From NCBI RefSeq assembly GCF_002940685.1, contig NZ_PNFP01000002.1, positions 310,001 through 374,000 on the forward strand: a stretch of DNA of 64,000 nt, read 5' to 3'. The translations under genes were made by a program, and so were the position numbers. Of this stretch, positions 7,635 through 16,121 are shown piece after piece. The DNA is from Ensifer adhaerens (GTDB taxonomy: Bacteria > Pseudomonadota > Alphaproteobacteria > Rhizobiales > Rhizobiaceae). The notes under the pieces are model-generated. The model did not search any database. It saw only the letters and a list, made by a program, of their open reading frames with translations, and was not told the DNA's origin. The first letter of the stretch is position 1, and every line of letters starts with the position of its first letter.

Positions 7635-8903
7635 ATGCAGGACAGGCATCACGTGGTCGTCGTCGGCGGCGGGTTCGGCGGATTGCAGCTCGTCAAGGGG
7701 CTCGCCGGCGCGCCGGTCAGGATCACGCTCATCGACCGGCGCAACCATCATCTCTTCCAGCCCTTGCTCTACCAGGTCGCAACGACGCTGATCGCGACCT
7801 CCGAGATCGCCTGGCCAATCCGCAGCCTCTGGCGCGACCGGCCCGAGGTGACGACGCTGCTTGGCGAAGTGAGCGATGTCGATGAGGCCGGGAAGGCCGT
7901 GGTGCTGAAGGGCGGCCAACGGATCGGCTATGACACGCTGGTGCTGGCGACAGGCGCGACGCACGCCTATTTCGGCCATGACGAATGGGAACCCTTCGCG
8001 CCCGGCCTGAAGACGCTGGAGGACGCGACGACGATCCGCCGCCGGGTGTTGCTCGCCTTCGAGCGCGCCGAACTGGAAGAGGATCCTGATGTTCGTGACG
8101 CGCTCCTGACCTTCACCGTCATCGGTGCCGGCCCGACCGGCGTCGAGCTTGCCGGCATCATCGCGGAGATGGCGCACCGGACGCTTCCCGACGAATTTCG
8201 CCGTATCGACACGCGCAAGGCGCGGGTGATCCTGGTCGAAGCCGGCCCGCGTATCCTCGCCGCGTTCAGCGAAGATCTTTCGACCTATGCGGTCAAGGAG
8301 CTTGAGCGGCTCGGCGTCGAGGTGCGCACAGGTACGCCCGTGACATCCTGCACGGAAGAGGGCGTTGTCATCGGCGACCAGTTCGTCGGCAGCCGCACGC
8401 TCGTCTGGGCCGCAGGTGTACAGGCCTCGCCCGCCGCCCGCTGGCTGGATGTCCCGGCCGACCGCGCCGGCAGGGCGATCGTCGGCGCCGATCTCACGGC
8501 TCCCGGCCATCCCGATGTCTTCGTCATCGGGGACACGGCTTCGGTCACCTATGACGGCGGCAAGCCGGTGCCGGGCATTGCGCCCGCCGCCAAGCAGCAG
8601 GGCGCCTATGTGGCCGACGTCATCCGCGCGCGGCTTGCCGGCGACAAACCGCCCGAAGATTTCCGCTATCGCCACCAGGGCAGCCTCGCCACCATCGGTA
8701 GGCGCGCCGCTATCATCGATTTCGGCCGCTTCAAGCTCAAGGGCGCGCTCGCCTGGTGGATCTGGGGCATCGCCCATATCTACTTCCTGATCGGCACCCG
8801 CAGCCGCTTCGCCGTCGCCTGGAGCTGGTTCTGGACCTATCTGAGCGGCCAGCACAGCGCCCGGCTGATCACCCAGAAGGAGACGCTGAAGGAGAAGGGG
8901 TAG
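7635..8903 (+). CDS. ndh: Type II NADH dehydrogenase (NDH-2-like FAD oxidoreductase)
   Basis: 422 aa from ATG 7635 (SD ggaaaga); an in-frame ATG at 7593 is weaker. Two Rossmann loops are present, FAD (VVVVGGGFGGLQ, residues 7-18) and NAD(P)H (VIGAGPTGVELAG), plus the flavin-contact segment FVIGDTASV and the quinone-site-like PAAKQQGAYVA. The C-terminus has amphipathic/hydrophobic stretches (WWIWGIAHIYFLIG, FAVAWSWFWTYL) typical of NDH-2 anchoring to the inner membrane. It oxidises NADH and reduces quinone without pumping protons. It appears to be monocistronic. Confidence 0.9.
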   Translation: MQDRHHVVVVGGGFGGLQLVKGLAGAPVRITLIDRRNHHLFQPLLYQVATTLIATSEIAWPIRSLWRDRPEVTTLLGEVSDVDEAGKAVVLKGGQRIGYDTLVLATGATHAYFGHDEWEPFAPGLKTLEDATTIRRRVLLAFERAELEEDPDVRDALLTFTVIGAGPTGVELAGIIAEMAHRTLPDEFRRIDTRKARVILVEAGPRILAAFSEDLSTYAVKELERLGVEVRTGTPVTSCTEEGVVIGDQFVGSRTLVWAAGVQASPAARWLDVPADRAGRAIVGADLTAPGHPDVFVIGDTASVTYDGGKPVPGIAPAAKQQGAYVADVIRARLAGDKPPEDFRYRHQGSLATIGRRAAIIDFGRFKLKGALAWWIWGIAHIYFLIGTRSRFAVAWSWFWTYLSGQHSARLITQKETLKEKG

Positions 8904-8980
8904 TCGCCTCGAACTACACTTTCTAGATGGTGTTCTGATGGCTATTTTCCCCTCTCATTCGCAGAGATTCGGAGATCCAC

Positions 8981-9430
8981 ATGACGAAGTATGAGGTTTC
9001 GGGCCGCGCCTTTGCCATTGCCTTGGTGCTTGGCGCTTGTGGTGGGCCCGCCGCCGAGGCCGCCCAATCTTGTCCGGAGGTCAGCTATCCGGTGGAACGG
9101 GCGCGCCTGAGTAAGCTGCTCGCGGCAAACGCGTTTTCACGCGAGGAAAGCACCTTCCTTCTTAAGGGCGTGGACCAGCGGTTGAGGGAGCTGCCACAGG
9201 GTCGACTGAACGCACAGGGCGCCGAGTGCGGCATTCAGGCCGTGCGCGCGTTTATTCTTGGCTGCGTGAACGAAACCCTGCCTGACGCCCTAAAGTCCGT
9301 GCGCATGCCGAGCGCAAAATCCGGACAGGCCGATTGGGGCAAGGCGAACGTCAGCCGTCGCGAAGCAGGCGCAATCGGCATGGTTTATGCCTGCCGGGCG
9401 GCAGCTATGGAGACCTTTCTCTCCCCCTGA
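8981..9430 (+). CDS. Secreted small protein of unknown function
   Basis: 149 aa. An N-terminal signal peptide is evident (basic start, FAIALVLGACGG, likely cleavage after AEAAQ). The mature part has four cysteines (SCPEV, AECGI, LGCVNE, YACRAA), suggesting disulfides in the periplasm. No family was recognised. The start is ATG 8981, 13 bases after gagattcggag. It stands alone between ndh and a convergent methyltransferase. Confidence 0.7.
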   Translation: MTKYEVSGRAFAIALVLGACGGPAAEAAQSCPEVSYPVERARLSKLLAANAFSREESTFLLKGVDQRLRELPQGRLNAQGAECGIQAVRAFILGCVNETLPDALKSVRMPSAKSGQADWGKANVSRREAGAIGMVYACRAAAMETFLSP

Positions 9431-9454
9431 AGCCGCCATAGCCGACTAGCCAGC

Positions 9455-10180
9455 CTACTTCTCAACCTTCACGATCAGGATCATCGGCCGATCGACTTCC
9501 TCCTCAAGCGCCGGGATCTCGGCGATCTGCTCTTTGCTCGGGCGCCATTCCTGAACATGGCGGATGGCAAAGCCCGCCCCAATCAGCGTGTTCAGCGTCG
9601 TGCCGATCGTGCGGTGGTGCTTGATGACGCCTTTGGCGAGCCAGTCGGTCGTGCGCGGGCCTTCGGCCGAGTAGTGATCGACCGGCCAGGTGCGCTCGCC
9701 ATTTTCGATGCGCCAGCCGGGATTGTGCGAGGCCATGTAGATCGGGTGCTCGATGGTGAAGACGAACTGCGCACCGGGCACGAGCGCCCGGTGAATGGTG
9801 GCGACCAGCCGGCCGAAATCCTCGACATAGTGGAAGGCAAGCGAGCTGTAGGCGAAGTCGAAGCTTCCTTTGGGCAGGTCGAGCTGGTCGAGATCGGCTA
9901 TTCTGTAGTCGATCGCCGCATCCGACGTGTCGGCCCTGGCGCGGGCGATCATCTTCTCCGAGAGATCGAGCCCGAGCACACGGGCAGCGCCAGCCTCGCG
10001 GGCATAGCGCGAGAACCAGCCGTAGCCGCAGCCGAGATCGACGACGCTGTTTCCTGAAAGATCCGGCAAGAGCGCGCGAATCGCCGGCCATTCGGCGGCA
10101 CCCGCAAGACCATGCACCGAGCGCCCGAGCTGGCTGTAGCCTTCGAAGAATTCCGGTTGATCGTAGACGTTCTGCGCCAT
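9455..10180 (-). CDS. Class I SAM-dependent methyltransferase
   Basis: 241 aa from ATG 10180, chosen because aaggag sits nine bases upstream. The SAM-binding motif I is VVDLGCGYGWFSRYA, with the acidic residue in VLGLDLSEKMIARA, then IADLDQLDLP and the motif IV/post segment FDFAYSSLAFHYV. The overall layout resembles Methyltransf_11-type small-molecule methyltransferases. The substrate is unknown. It is convergent with the secreted protein gene and 290 bp from the next operon. Confidence 0.88.
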   Translation of the reverse strand: MAQNVYDQPEFFEGYSQLGRSVHGLAGAAEWPAIRALLPDLSGNSVVDLGCGYGWFSRYAREAGAARVLGLDLSEKMIARARADTSDAAIDYRIADLDQLDLPKGSFDFAYSSLAFHYVEDFGRLVATIHRALVPGAQFVFTIEHPIYMASHNPGWRIENGERTWPVDHYSAEGPRTTDWLAKGVIKHHRTIGTTLNTLIGAGFAIRHVQEWRPSKEQIAEIPALEEEVDRPMILIVKVEK

Positions 10181-10472
10181 TGGCGGTCTCCTTCCGGCGG
10201 TCATGCGCAGGGCTCTCAGCTACCGCCCAGTATGACGCGGGTGCCTGCGCGCCTTAGGGCGAGCCGTCATGCCATGCCGTTACCGCGGGAACAGCATGTG
10301 CCTTTCGATCCTGCTCGAAACCGGCGGCCCTTCAAGCTGCCGGCGGGCCGATTTGATAGGGCGTGCGGCACTGCAAGGTCAAGTTGCGGTTGACGTGCAA
10401 GCTTTTGTTTTTGTTTTCTAGTGGTGTGCTAATGTACGATTCTCGTGGTCCAGTCCGATATGCGGAGGCGTA

Positions 10473-10961
10473 ATGTCCGAAGCCATCCATCCTGCTGCCA
10501 TTCATCATCTTCCAGGCTTTATCACGGCGCCCGGTCAGTCCGACTGGCTGCTCAGTGCGGTCGCCATCTTCCTGATCGTTGCGGTCTTCGCGCTCGGCAC
10601 GCTCTATCTCCGGCTTCACTCGCTGCCGGAGGTCATGGCGCACAAGACCAACAAGATCCAGCTGGAGCTGGTGGCGGTTCTGGCGCTCCTGTCGCTGCTC
10701 ACCCACAACAACATCCTGTGGGGTGCGGCCCTCATCCTGGCGCTGATCGATTTTCCCGATTTCTCCTCGCCGCTTTCATCGATCGCCGGCTCGCTGGAGA
10801 AGATTGCCGGCAAGGTGGTTGACCAGCCTGCCGCTGCGGAGCGGCCCGTGGCCGAAGCCGAAGAGGCCGCGACCGAGCCGCATCCGCTGCCCCGCGCGTT
10901 GCCCGGCCACGGCCACGGCCACGCGTCACCCGCTCAGCCGTCGACGGAAGGGAAGGCATAA
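10473..10961 (+). CDS. Two-TM membrane protein, partner of the downstream HlyD protein
   Basis: 162 aa. Two hydrophobic segments, about residues 24-45 (LLSAVAIFLIVAVFALGTLY) and 67-90 (LVAVLALLSLLTHNNILWGA), are followed by a soluble acidic/proline tail ending in a histidine-rich patch (GHGHGHA). No domain was recognised. It lies three bases before the HlyD-type gene, so the two are co-translated. By analogy with the YiaW/YiaV-type pairs of enterobacteria it may be an inner-membrane partner of the adaptor; that is inference from arrangement only. Confidence 0.75.
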   Translation: MSEAIHPAAIHHLPGFITAPGQSDWLLSAVAIFLIVAVFALGTLYLRLHSLPEVMAHKTNKIQLELVAVLALLSLLTHNNILWGAALILALIDFPDFSSPLSSIAGSLEKIAGKVVDQPAAAERPVAEAEEAATEPHPLPRALPGHGHGHASPAQPSTEGKA

Positions 10962-10964
10962 ACC

Positions 10965-12197
10965 ATGTTCGAGTTCATCCTTTGCTCGATGCTGACCATC
11001 CTGCCCGACTATCTCTTCCGCCGCTACGGCCAGGGAAAACGGATCGGGCGCGAGATCACCATCTATTCGGTCTGGTTCGAACTGCGCTGGGGCATTACCG
11101 CCTGCATCGTGCTGACCATCTCCCTGATCACGCTGATCTTCTACTTCCACCCGTCGACGAAGAACGTGACCGCGGCTTTCCGTACGGTCGCCGTGCTGCC
11201 GGAGACCAATGGTCGTGTCACGGAGATTTACGCCACGCGCTTTGAGAAGGTGAAGGCCGGCCAGCCGCTGTTCAAGCTCGACAGCTCGGAGGAGGAAGCG
11301 GCCGCCGAGGTCGCCCGCCGCCAGATCGCCGAGGTCGACGCCGAGCTGACCGTCGCGCGCACGGAGCTCGTTGCCGCCGATGGCGTGATCGTCCAGGCGC
11401 AGGCCGCCGTCCAGCAGGCGCAGGACGAATACGACACCCAGGTCGAGCTCAACAGGCTCAACCCCAATGTCGTCGCCCGCCGCGAGATCGAACGCCGCCA
11501 GGTGGCGCTCGAAGGACGCAAGGGCGCGCTGACGGCGGCGCAATCCAACAAGCAGACGCTGGAGACGAAGCTAACGTCGCTGCTGCCGTCGCAGAAGGCG
11601 AGCGCCGAGGCGGCGCTGACGCAGGCGGAGGTCGATATATCGAAGACCACCGTGCGCGCCGGCGTGTCCGGTACGCTGCAGCAGTTCACGCTTCGGGTCG
11701 GCGAAATCGTCAACCCGCTGCTGAGACCGGCGGGCGTGCTCGTGCCGGAAGACGCAGGCCGCGCGCGGCTGGTCGCCGGCTTCGGGCAGATCGAGGCACA
11801 GGTCATGAAGCCGGGCATGATCGGCGAGGCGACCTGCGTCGGCAAGCCGTTCACGATCATCCCGCTCGTCGTCACCGAGGTGCAGGACGTGATCGCCTCC
11901 GGTCAGGTGCGCGCCAGTGACCAGCTGATCGACGTTGCGCAGATCTCGCAGCCGGGAACGCTGACCGTGGTGATGGAGCCGCTTTATCCCGGCGTGCTCG
12001 ACGATGTGCCGCCCGGCAGCAGCTGCATCGCCAATGCCTATACCAGCAACCACGACGAACTGGACAAGCCCGGGATCAGCACGCTGCAGTGGGCCTATCT
12101 GCACGGGGTCGATGCTGTTGGCCTCGTGCATGCGGCGATCCTGCGCATCCAGGCGCTGATGCTGCCCGTGCAGACGCTGGTGCTCGGCGGGCATTAA
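10965..12197 (+). CDS. HlyD-family membrane fusion protein
   Basis: 410 aa. There is one N-terminal membrane anchor (about residues 42-66, ACIVLTISLITLIFYF), a barrel-sandwich half-motif (VAVLPETNGRVTEIYATR and later TTVRAGVSGTLQQF), and between them a long coiled-coil hairpin rich in A, E and Q (residues 105-215). The C-terminal beta-barrel part ends hydrophobically. HlyD proteins bridge an inner-membrane pump to an outer-membrane channel; neither an ABC/MFS pump nor a TolC gene is adjacent, so the only local partner is the two-TM protein. Confidence 0.88.
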   Translation: MFEFILCSMLTILPDYLFRRYGQGKRIGREITIYSVWFELRWGITACIVLTISLITLIFYFHPSTKNVTAAFRTVAVLPETNGRVTEIYATRFEKVKAGQPLFKLDSSEEEAAAEVARRQIAEVDAELTVARTELVAADGVIVQAQAAVQQAQDEYDTQVELNRLNPNVVARREIERRQVALEGRKGALTAAQSNKQTLETKLTSLLPSQKASAEAALTQAEVDISKTTVRAGVSGTLQQFTLRVGEIVNPLLRPAGVLVPEDAGRARLVAGFGQIEAQVMKPGMIGEATCVGKPFTIIPLVVTEVQDVIASGQVRASDQLIDVAQISQPGTLTVVMEPLYPGVLDDVPPGSSCIANAYTSNHDELDKPGISTLQWAYLHGVDAVGLVHAAILRIQALMLPVQTLVLGGH

Positions 12198-12209
12198 GCA
12201 TGAAGACAT

Positions 12210-12236
12210 CCGGCCGGGGTTCCCGATCCCGGCCGG
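12210..12236 (+). terminator. Hairpin between convergent genes
   Basis: A perfect 9-bp stem, ccggccggg / cccggccgg (12210-12218 and 12228-12236), with a 9-base loop lies 12 bp after the HlyD stop and just before the end of the convergent 63-aa gene. There is no U-tract, so it may act as a weak bidirectional terminator. Confidence 0.5.
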
Positions 12237-12241
12237 CGCGC

Positions 12242-12433
12242 CTATCGCGCGCAGATCTTCTTCTTGATGCGGGCCACGGCTTCCTTCAGCCTCGCGCGAT
12301 CTGCCTGCAAATTCTCAGCCTCGTCCTTGCCGACCGGACCGATCCGCCAGCGCCAAAGCCCGCGCGGGGCATCCTCGCGGTTAAAGCGCTCGCACGTGCC
12401 TTCAAATTGCGATGCGAGGCAGCGCATCTTCAC
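12242..12433 (-). CDS. Small basic hypothetical protein (63 aa)
   Basis: The frame encodes a 63-aa protein beginning MKMRCLASQFEGTC with a charged helical C-terminal half (DEAENLQADRARLKEAVARI). Two cysteines lie near the N-terminus and one near the C-terminus. The SD is weak (gtgaag). It sits between the HlyD terminator and an AT-richer spacer with further hairpins. The codon pattern looks coding, but no family was recognised, so it is tentative. Confidence 0.45.
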   Translation of the reverse strand: MKMRCLASQFEGTCERFNREDAPRGLWRWRIGPVGKDEAENLQADRARLKEAVARIKKKICAR

Positions 12434-12491
12434 TAGGGCTGCGCGACAGCGCCGGCGCGTCGCTGGCGGGGAAAGGGGTGTCCAAAAATGA

Positions 12492-12519
12492 TTGAGCCCC
12501 CGTTGTGACGGAGGCTCAA
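12492..12519. terminator. Hairpin ttgagcc.../...ggctcaa
   Basis: Stem of about 12 bp with one mismatch and loop tgtg, located upstream of the 63-aa gene. It could end transcripts entering from either side. Confidence 0.4.
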
Positions 12520-12657
12520 GCGCGCAATCAAATTAATAAAGCAACTGCACCGCAATATAACCGCAAGCATGCATACTCTTCCGGGGATTGCATACTTCCG
12601 TGGCGCAATCGCAAGTACAGTGTGGCAAAAGCGTGGCCTGAAAGCAATGGATTTTAA

Positions 12658-12705
12658 GGGGATTTTAATAGTCAATTTGGGTTACGGGAAAATCCCCAGC
12701 TTTTT
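12658..12705 (+). terminator. Rho-independent-like terminator ggggatttt/aaaatcccc plus T5
   Basis: Perfect 9-bp arms ggggatttt (12658-12666) and aaaatcccc (12689-12697) are followed by agc and ttttt (12701-12705). No plus-strand gene ends here, which hints at a non-coding transcript from the AT-rich segment upstream. Confidence 0.45.
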
Positions 12706-12716
12706 CACCCAATCGG

Positions 12717-12733
12717 GTCAGGATTTTCCTGAC
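12717..12733 (-). terminator. Short hairpin gtcagga-ttt-tcctgac behind the GNAT gene
   Basis: A perfect 7-bp stem with a 3-base loop lies 21 bp past the GNAT stop on the minus strand. A likely 3'-end structure without a strong U-tract. Confidence 0.45.
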
Positions 12734-12753
12734 GGTAGCCCGCAGGGACAAGG

Positions 12754-13251
12754 TCAGACACCGGACGCTTCCTGGCCGTCATCCTCTGTCTGGATCAGCA
12801 GCGTCCAGGGCTCCCAGATCGCATCGAGTTTCGCGCCCTGGCGCCGGTAGAAGCGCTTCGCAGCGTCATTGCTCGCAAGCACCGACCATTCGATGCGCGG
12901 CGCGCCGATCGCTGCGGCGCGGCGCTTCAGGGCGTCGATCAGCGCCGCGCCGGCGCCGAGGGAACGCGCTGTTTCATCGACGAAAAGTTCCTTCAGCACC
13001 AGCGTCGGCTTCAGGTCGTAGGTCCAGGGAATGATGTAATGCACGGCGATGCCGACGGCGCGACCGCCGAGATCTGCGACCAGCACGCCGAAGCGCGGGT
13101 TGTCGCCAAGCCCGTGCTCGATCAGGTCCCGCTCGGTCACACGGAACTCGTCGATGTAGCCTTCGAACACCGCAAGGTCGCGCATCAGCCGCAGCACGTC
13201 GGCGACGTCCTGACGGTCAAAGGGCCTGACGGTGAGGGGTGATGCGTGCAT
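12754..13251 (-). CDS. GNAT-family N-acetyltransferase
   Basis: 165 aa. The GNAT fold is recognisable: beta-1 SPLTVRPFDRQDVADVLRLM, central beta-4 (PTLVLKELFVDETARSLGAG) leading into the acetyl-CoA pyrophosphate loop RSLGAGAALIDALKRRA, and the C-terminal IEWSVLASNDAAKRFYRRQGA. The layout is that of diamine (SSAT-like) acetyltransferases. I start at ATG 13251 (MHASPL); a 29-residue upstream extension lacks support. It acts on small amines or amino-acid-like substrates in the cytosol; the substrate is not known. Confidence 0.88.
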   Translation of the reverse strand: MHASPLTVRPFDRQDVADVLRLMRDLAVFEGYIDEFRVTERDLIEHGLGDNPRFGVLVADLGGRAVGIAVHYIIPWTYDLKPTLVLKELFVDETARSLGAGAALIDALKRRAAAIGAPRIEWSVLASNDAAKRFYRRQGAKLDAIWEPWTLLIQTEDDGQEASGV

Positions 13252-13373
13252 GTCGATAACTCGTGCAAAGGGGTTAGCGTGCTGGCATGGCCACGAAACG
13301 CCGGTGAGAGGCCGGCCGAACCGCATCCTTTGCCTCAATCGCGATCGATTTCAGGGCGAAATCAAACGCGATC

Positions 13374-13419
13374 AAAAATGCTGCAGTGCCGCGCATTCCG
13401 CAAGGCGCGCGGCACTGCA
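13374..13419 (-). terminator. Terminator of the rhodanese gene
   Basis: Perfect 13-bp arms tgcagtgccgcgc (13382-13394) and gcgcggcactgca (13407-13419) with a 12-base loop are followed on the minus strand by gcattttt. A strong intrinsic terminator 20 bp past the rhodanese stop. Confidence 0.75.
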
Positions 13420-13438
13420 AAAGGGTCTTCGCGCCTGC

Positions 13439-13870
13439 TCAGGCGGCGAGCAGTGCCTGCGCTTCGCCGGGGGCAGAACCGGTCGCAAAGGCAAGGCCTT
13501 CGTCTTCCCAGCCGGTGATGCCGCCGATCATGATCTTCACCGGCCGGCCGAGGTGGGCGAGCTTGAGTGCCGCCTGGTCGGCGCCGTTGCAATGGGGGCC
13601 GGCGCAATAGGCGACGAAGAGGGTATCCTCGGGCCAGTCGGCCATGCGCTCGGCGCTGATCTGGCGGTGCGGCAGGTGGATCGCGCCCGGCACGTGGCGG
13701 CGGGCATAGGCGGCATCCGAGCCGACCACATGCAGGAGCACGAAATCCTGCTCGCCGCTCTTCAGCGCATGGGCGACGTCGGCGCAATCGGTCTCGACGC
13801 TCAAGCGCCCGGCGAAATGGGCAATGGCGATCTCGGGCGATGCGGCGGGGATATCGGTAACAGTGCTCAT
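13439..13870 (-). CDS. Single-domain rhodanese-like protein
   Basis: 143 aa from ATG 13870 (SD gaggag); an in-frame extension to 13969 would overlap the divergent promoter. The rhodanese fold shows ARRHVPGAIHLPHRQ (CH2A/B region) and the active-site loop AYCAGPHCNGADQAA with catalytic Cys89. Likely a thiosulfate:cyanide-type sulfur transferase acting in the cytosol. It is divergent from an FtrA-type regulator, which is probably its controller, and ends in a strong terminator. Confidence 0.9.
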   Translation of the reverse strand: MSTVTDIPAASPEIAIAHFAGRLSVETDCADVAHALKSGEQDFVLLHVVGSDAAYARRHVPGAIHLPHRQISAERMADWPEDTLFVAYCAGPHCNGADQAALKLAHLGRPVKIMIGGITGWEDEGLAFATGSAPGEAQALLAA

Positions 13871-13938
13871 CGGGCTCTCCTCGGGCTGTGGCGTGTTGAC
13901 GAGGAGATATGTAGCAGCGCGCGGTAAGGTCTGGCAGT

Positions 13939-13952
13939 TGGCAGCTTTGCCA
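13939..13952. promoter_or_regulatory. Palindrome TGGCA-GCTT-TGCCA in the rhodanese/FtrA spacer
   Basis: Perfect 5-bp arms lie 4 bp before the FtrA ATG at 13956 and in the 85-bp divergent spacer. A further catgccaaag follows within 25 bp. A natural position for FtrA binding; inference. Confidence 0.45.
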
Positions 13953-13955
13953 TAT

Positions 13956-14990
13956 ATGCTCAAGATCATGCCAAAGTCATTTTCCGCTGCCCAGCCGCTC
14001 CAGAACCCGCTCGTCGTGGCGCTTGCCTATGACGGGCTCTGCACCTTCGAATTCGGCGTCGCCGTCGAGATGTTCGGCCTGCCGCGACCGGAAATGGGCG
14101 AGGGCTGGTATCGTTTCGCCGTCGCCTCGGTCGATCCCGGCGAACTCAGGGCCACCGGCGGCGTGCGCTTCGTTGCTGATGGCGGCATCGAGCTTTTAGG
14201 CAAAGCCGGCACGATCATCGTGCCCGGCTGGCGCGGTGCCGATCAACCGGTGCCGGAGGCGGTTTGCGCGGCGCTGCGCGATGCCCACCAGCGCGGTGCA
14301 CGCGTGCTTTCCATCTGCTCCGGCGTCTTCGTGCTGGCAGCGGCCGGGCTGCTCTCGGGCCGCAGGGCGACCACCCATTGGCGCTACACCGACAAGCTTG
14401 TGGCGCTCTATCCCGACATCGAGGTGGTGCCGGATGTGCTCTATGTCGATGCCGGCCAGGTCTTGACCTCGGCGGGCAGTGCGGCCGGCATCGATCTCTG
14501 CCTGCACCTGATCCGCCGCGATTTCGGCAGCGAGGCGGCTAACCGCGTCGCGCGCCGCCTCGTCGTGCCGCCGCACCGCGACGGCGGCCAGGCGCAGTTC
14601 ATCGAGCGGGCCGTGCCTGATGTGCACGAGAGCGCGAGGCTCGGGCCGCTGATTGATCGGATGCGCGGACGGCTCGGAGAAGATTTTTCGATTGCGGCTC
14701 TCGCCAAGGCCGCCGGCATGAGCGAGCGCACCTTCCTGCGCCGCTTCGAGGCGGCGACCGGTACGACGCCGGCGCGCTGGCTGCTGGGGGAAAGGCTGTC
14801 GCGGGCCCGGCAATTGCTGGAGGAGACCGCACTCGGCATGGAGCAGGTGGCGGAAGCCTCGGGCTTCGGCTCGACCCAGACGCTGCGCCACCACTTCCGC
14901 CAGCAGCTTTCGACGACGCCGGCCGCCTACCGCGCCGCCTTCGGGCGGATGCCCGGGCCAGCACCGGTTGCAGCGGCCGCGGCGGAGTAG
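13956..14990 (+). CDS. ftrA: FtrA-type transcriptional regulator (DJ-1/PfpI sensor plus AraC HTH)
   Basis: 344 aa. The N-terminal DJ-1-like domain (VVALAYDGLCTFEFGVAVEMFG, GTIIVPGW, VLSICSGVFVLAAAG, RATTHWRYTD, LTSAGSAAGIDLCLHLIRRD) is followed by a two-HTH AraC domain (FSIAALAKAAGMSERTFLRRF; EQVAEASGFGSTQTLRHHFR). This layout matches FtrA-type activators. ATG 13956 and ATG 13968 are both possible starts. It is divergent from a rhodanese gene, as FtrA genes often are. Cys in ICSG may be a sensor residue; that is inference. Confidence 0.88.
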   Translation: MLKIMPKSFSAAQPLQNPLVVALAYDGLCTFEFGVAVEMFGLPRPEMGEGWYRFAVASVDPGELRATGGVRFVADGGIELLGKAGTIIVPGWRGADQPVPEAVCAALRDAHQRGARVLSICSGVFVLAAAGLLSGRRATTHWRYTDKLVALYPDIEVVPDVLYVDAGQVLTSAGSAAGIDLCLHLIRRDFGSEAANRVARRLVVPPHRDGGQAQFIERAVPDVHESARLGPLIDRMRGRLGEDFSIAALAKAAGMSERTFLRRFEAATGTTPARWLLGERLSRARQLLEETALGMEQVAEASGFGSTQTLRHHFRQQLSTTPAAYRAAFGRMPGPAPVAAAAAE

Positions 14991-15018
14991 GGCCGCCGCG
15001 CGCCTTGGTGGGGCAGGC

Positions 15019-16002
15019 TCACGCCTCCGACAGGGCCGGCTCGCCACCGTCCTTGCGGAAGAAGGAGCGGAAGAACAAGGCGTCCGGCGCCGAGGCGACC
15101 ACCCGGGCGACGATGGCCGTGGCGACGATCGCAAAGACCAGCCGGCCGAAGAAGACGCTGGTGAAATCCGCGCCGAGCGCGACCACCACCAGGGTGTCCT
15201 CGATGAGGCTATGTCCGAAACCCATGAAGACGCAGGCGAGGAACACCTGGCGCGGCTCGACATTGGCCTCGCGCGCCTCGCGGATCAGAAGAGCGCCGCC
15301 ATAGGAAATTCCCAAGAGCACGCCGACGGCGGCAAAGGGCACGGTCTCGGTCTTGACGCCGGCAAGCCGGAAGAGCGGCGCCATGCCCCGGTTCAGCAAG
15401 CCGAGGATGCCGACGAGCTTCAGGATCTCGATCGTCCAGCTCAGGGCCAAGAGCACGACGAGCATGGTGGCGAGCGTCTTCAGCGTGCTCCAGGCGAAGC
15501 CGGTCCAGGTGGCGGTTTCGTTCGCCGGTATCCAGCTCGGCGCAAGCGGCGTCGAAAGCCAGCCGGTGATGGCGAAGAGTTGGTGCAGCAGTGCAGCGAA
15601 GACCAGGCCGCCGCCGATCCGGATCGCGGCCGTGGCGAGGAAGCTCGGGCCGGCCTTCTGGATGATGCGCTGCTCGATCGGAATCGCGTGGGCAACGAGC
15701 ATCAGCGCCGAAAACACGGTCATGTCGGCGGTCGTCAGCTCCGAAACCGGAACCAGCGCGAAGACGACGACGACGGCCCCCCAGATACCGACGAGCAGGC
15801 CCGTCAGCCAGGCAAAGGCCAGCTCGGGCGGCAGGCCGACGAGGGTCATCAGCGGCTCGAAGACGGGCGCGACGGCGCGGATGACGCCAAGCTCCTGCAG
15901 CACATGGGTGGCGATGGTGACGGGAACGATGATGCGCACGAGATCGAGATAGACTTCGAGCGTGGCGAGGGTCTTGCGGTAGAGAATGATCAGAACGGTC
16001 AT
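15019..16002 (-). CDS. Nucleoside-recognition (Gate)-domain integral membrane protein
   Basis: 327 aa from ATG 16002, with aaggaga eight bases upstream. Eight or so hydrophobic segments are visible, with two related halves: the first (residues 1-150) has [20 protein letters not shown] and the second has [21 protein letters not shown] and [20 protein letters not shown]. This fits the Gate/nucleoside-recognition family (PF07670), whose cargo is generally unknown. The divergent Lrp/AsnC gene starts 120 bp away, suggesting an amino acid or other small-metabolite exporter; that is inference from context. Confidence 0.82.
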   Translation of the reverse strand: MTVLIILYRKTLATLEVYLDLVRIIVPVTIATHVLQELGVIRAVAPVFEPLMTLVGLPPELAFAWLTGLLVGIWGAVVVVFALVPVSELTTADMTVFSALMLVAHAIPIEQRIIQKAGPSFLATAAIRIGGGLVFAALLHQLFAITGWLSTPLAPSWIPANETATWTGFAWSTLKTLATMLVVLLALSWTIEILKLVGILGLLNRGMAPLFRLAGVKTETVPFAAVGVLLGISYGGALLIREAREANVEPRQVFLACVFMGFGHSLIEDTLVVVALGADFTSVFFGRLVFAIVATAIVARVVASAPDALFFRSFFRKDGGEPALSEA

Positions 16003-16121
16003 GGCGGTCTCTCCTTGGGGTGTTGTCCAAGGACTAGCGCGAGGCCCTTCGCAGTTGTGGTCAAAATATGCACTTTCGTGCAATAAAATTGCAAATGACC
16101 GCAACAGGAGGACGGACGGAG

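Larger units (their letters stand above)
12434..12753. other. Intergenic stretch with three hairpins, AT-richer than the surroundings
   Basis: 320 bp with no credible gene. It contains three stem-loops (12492-12519, 12658-12705, 12717-12733) and an AT-rich segment (12520-12560) that could be a promoter. A small RNA ending at the second hairpin is possible but not shown. Confidence 0.5.
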
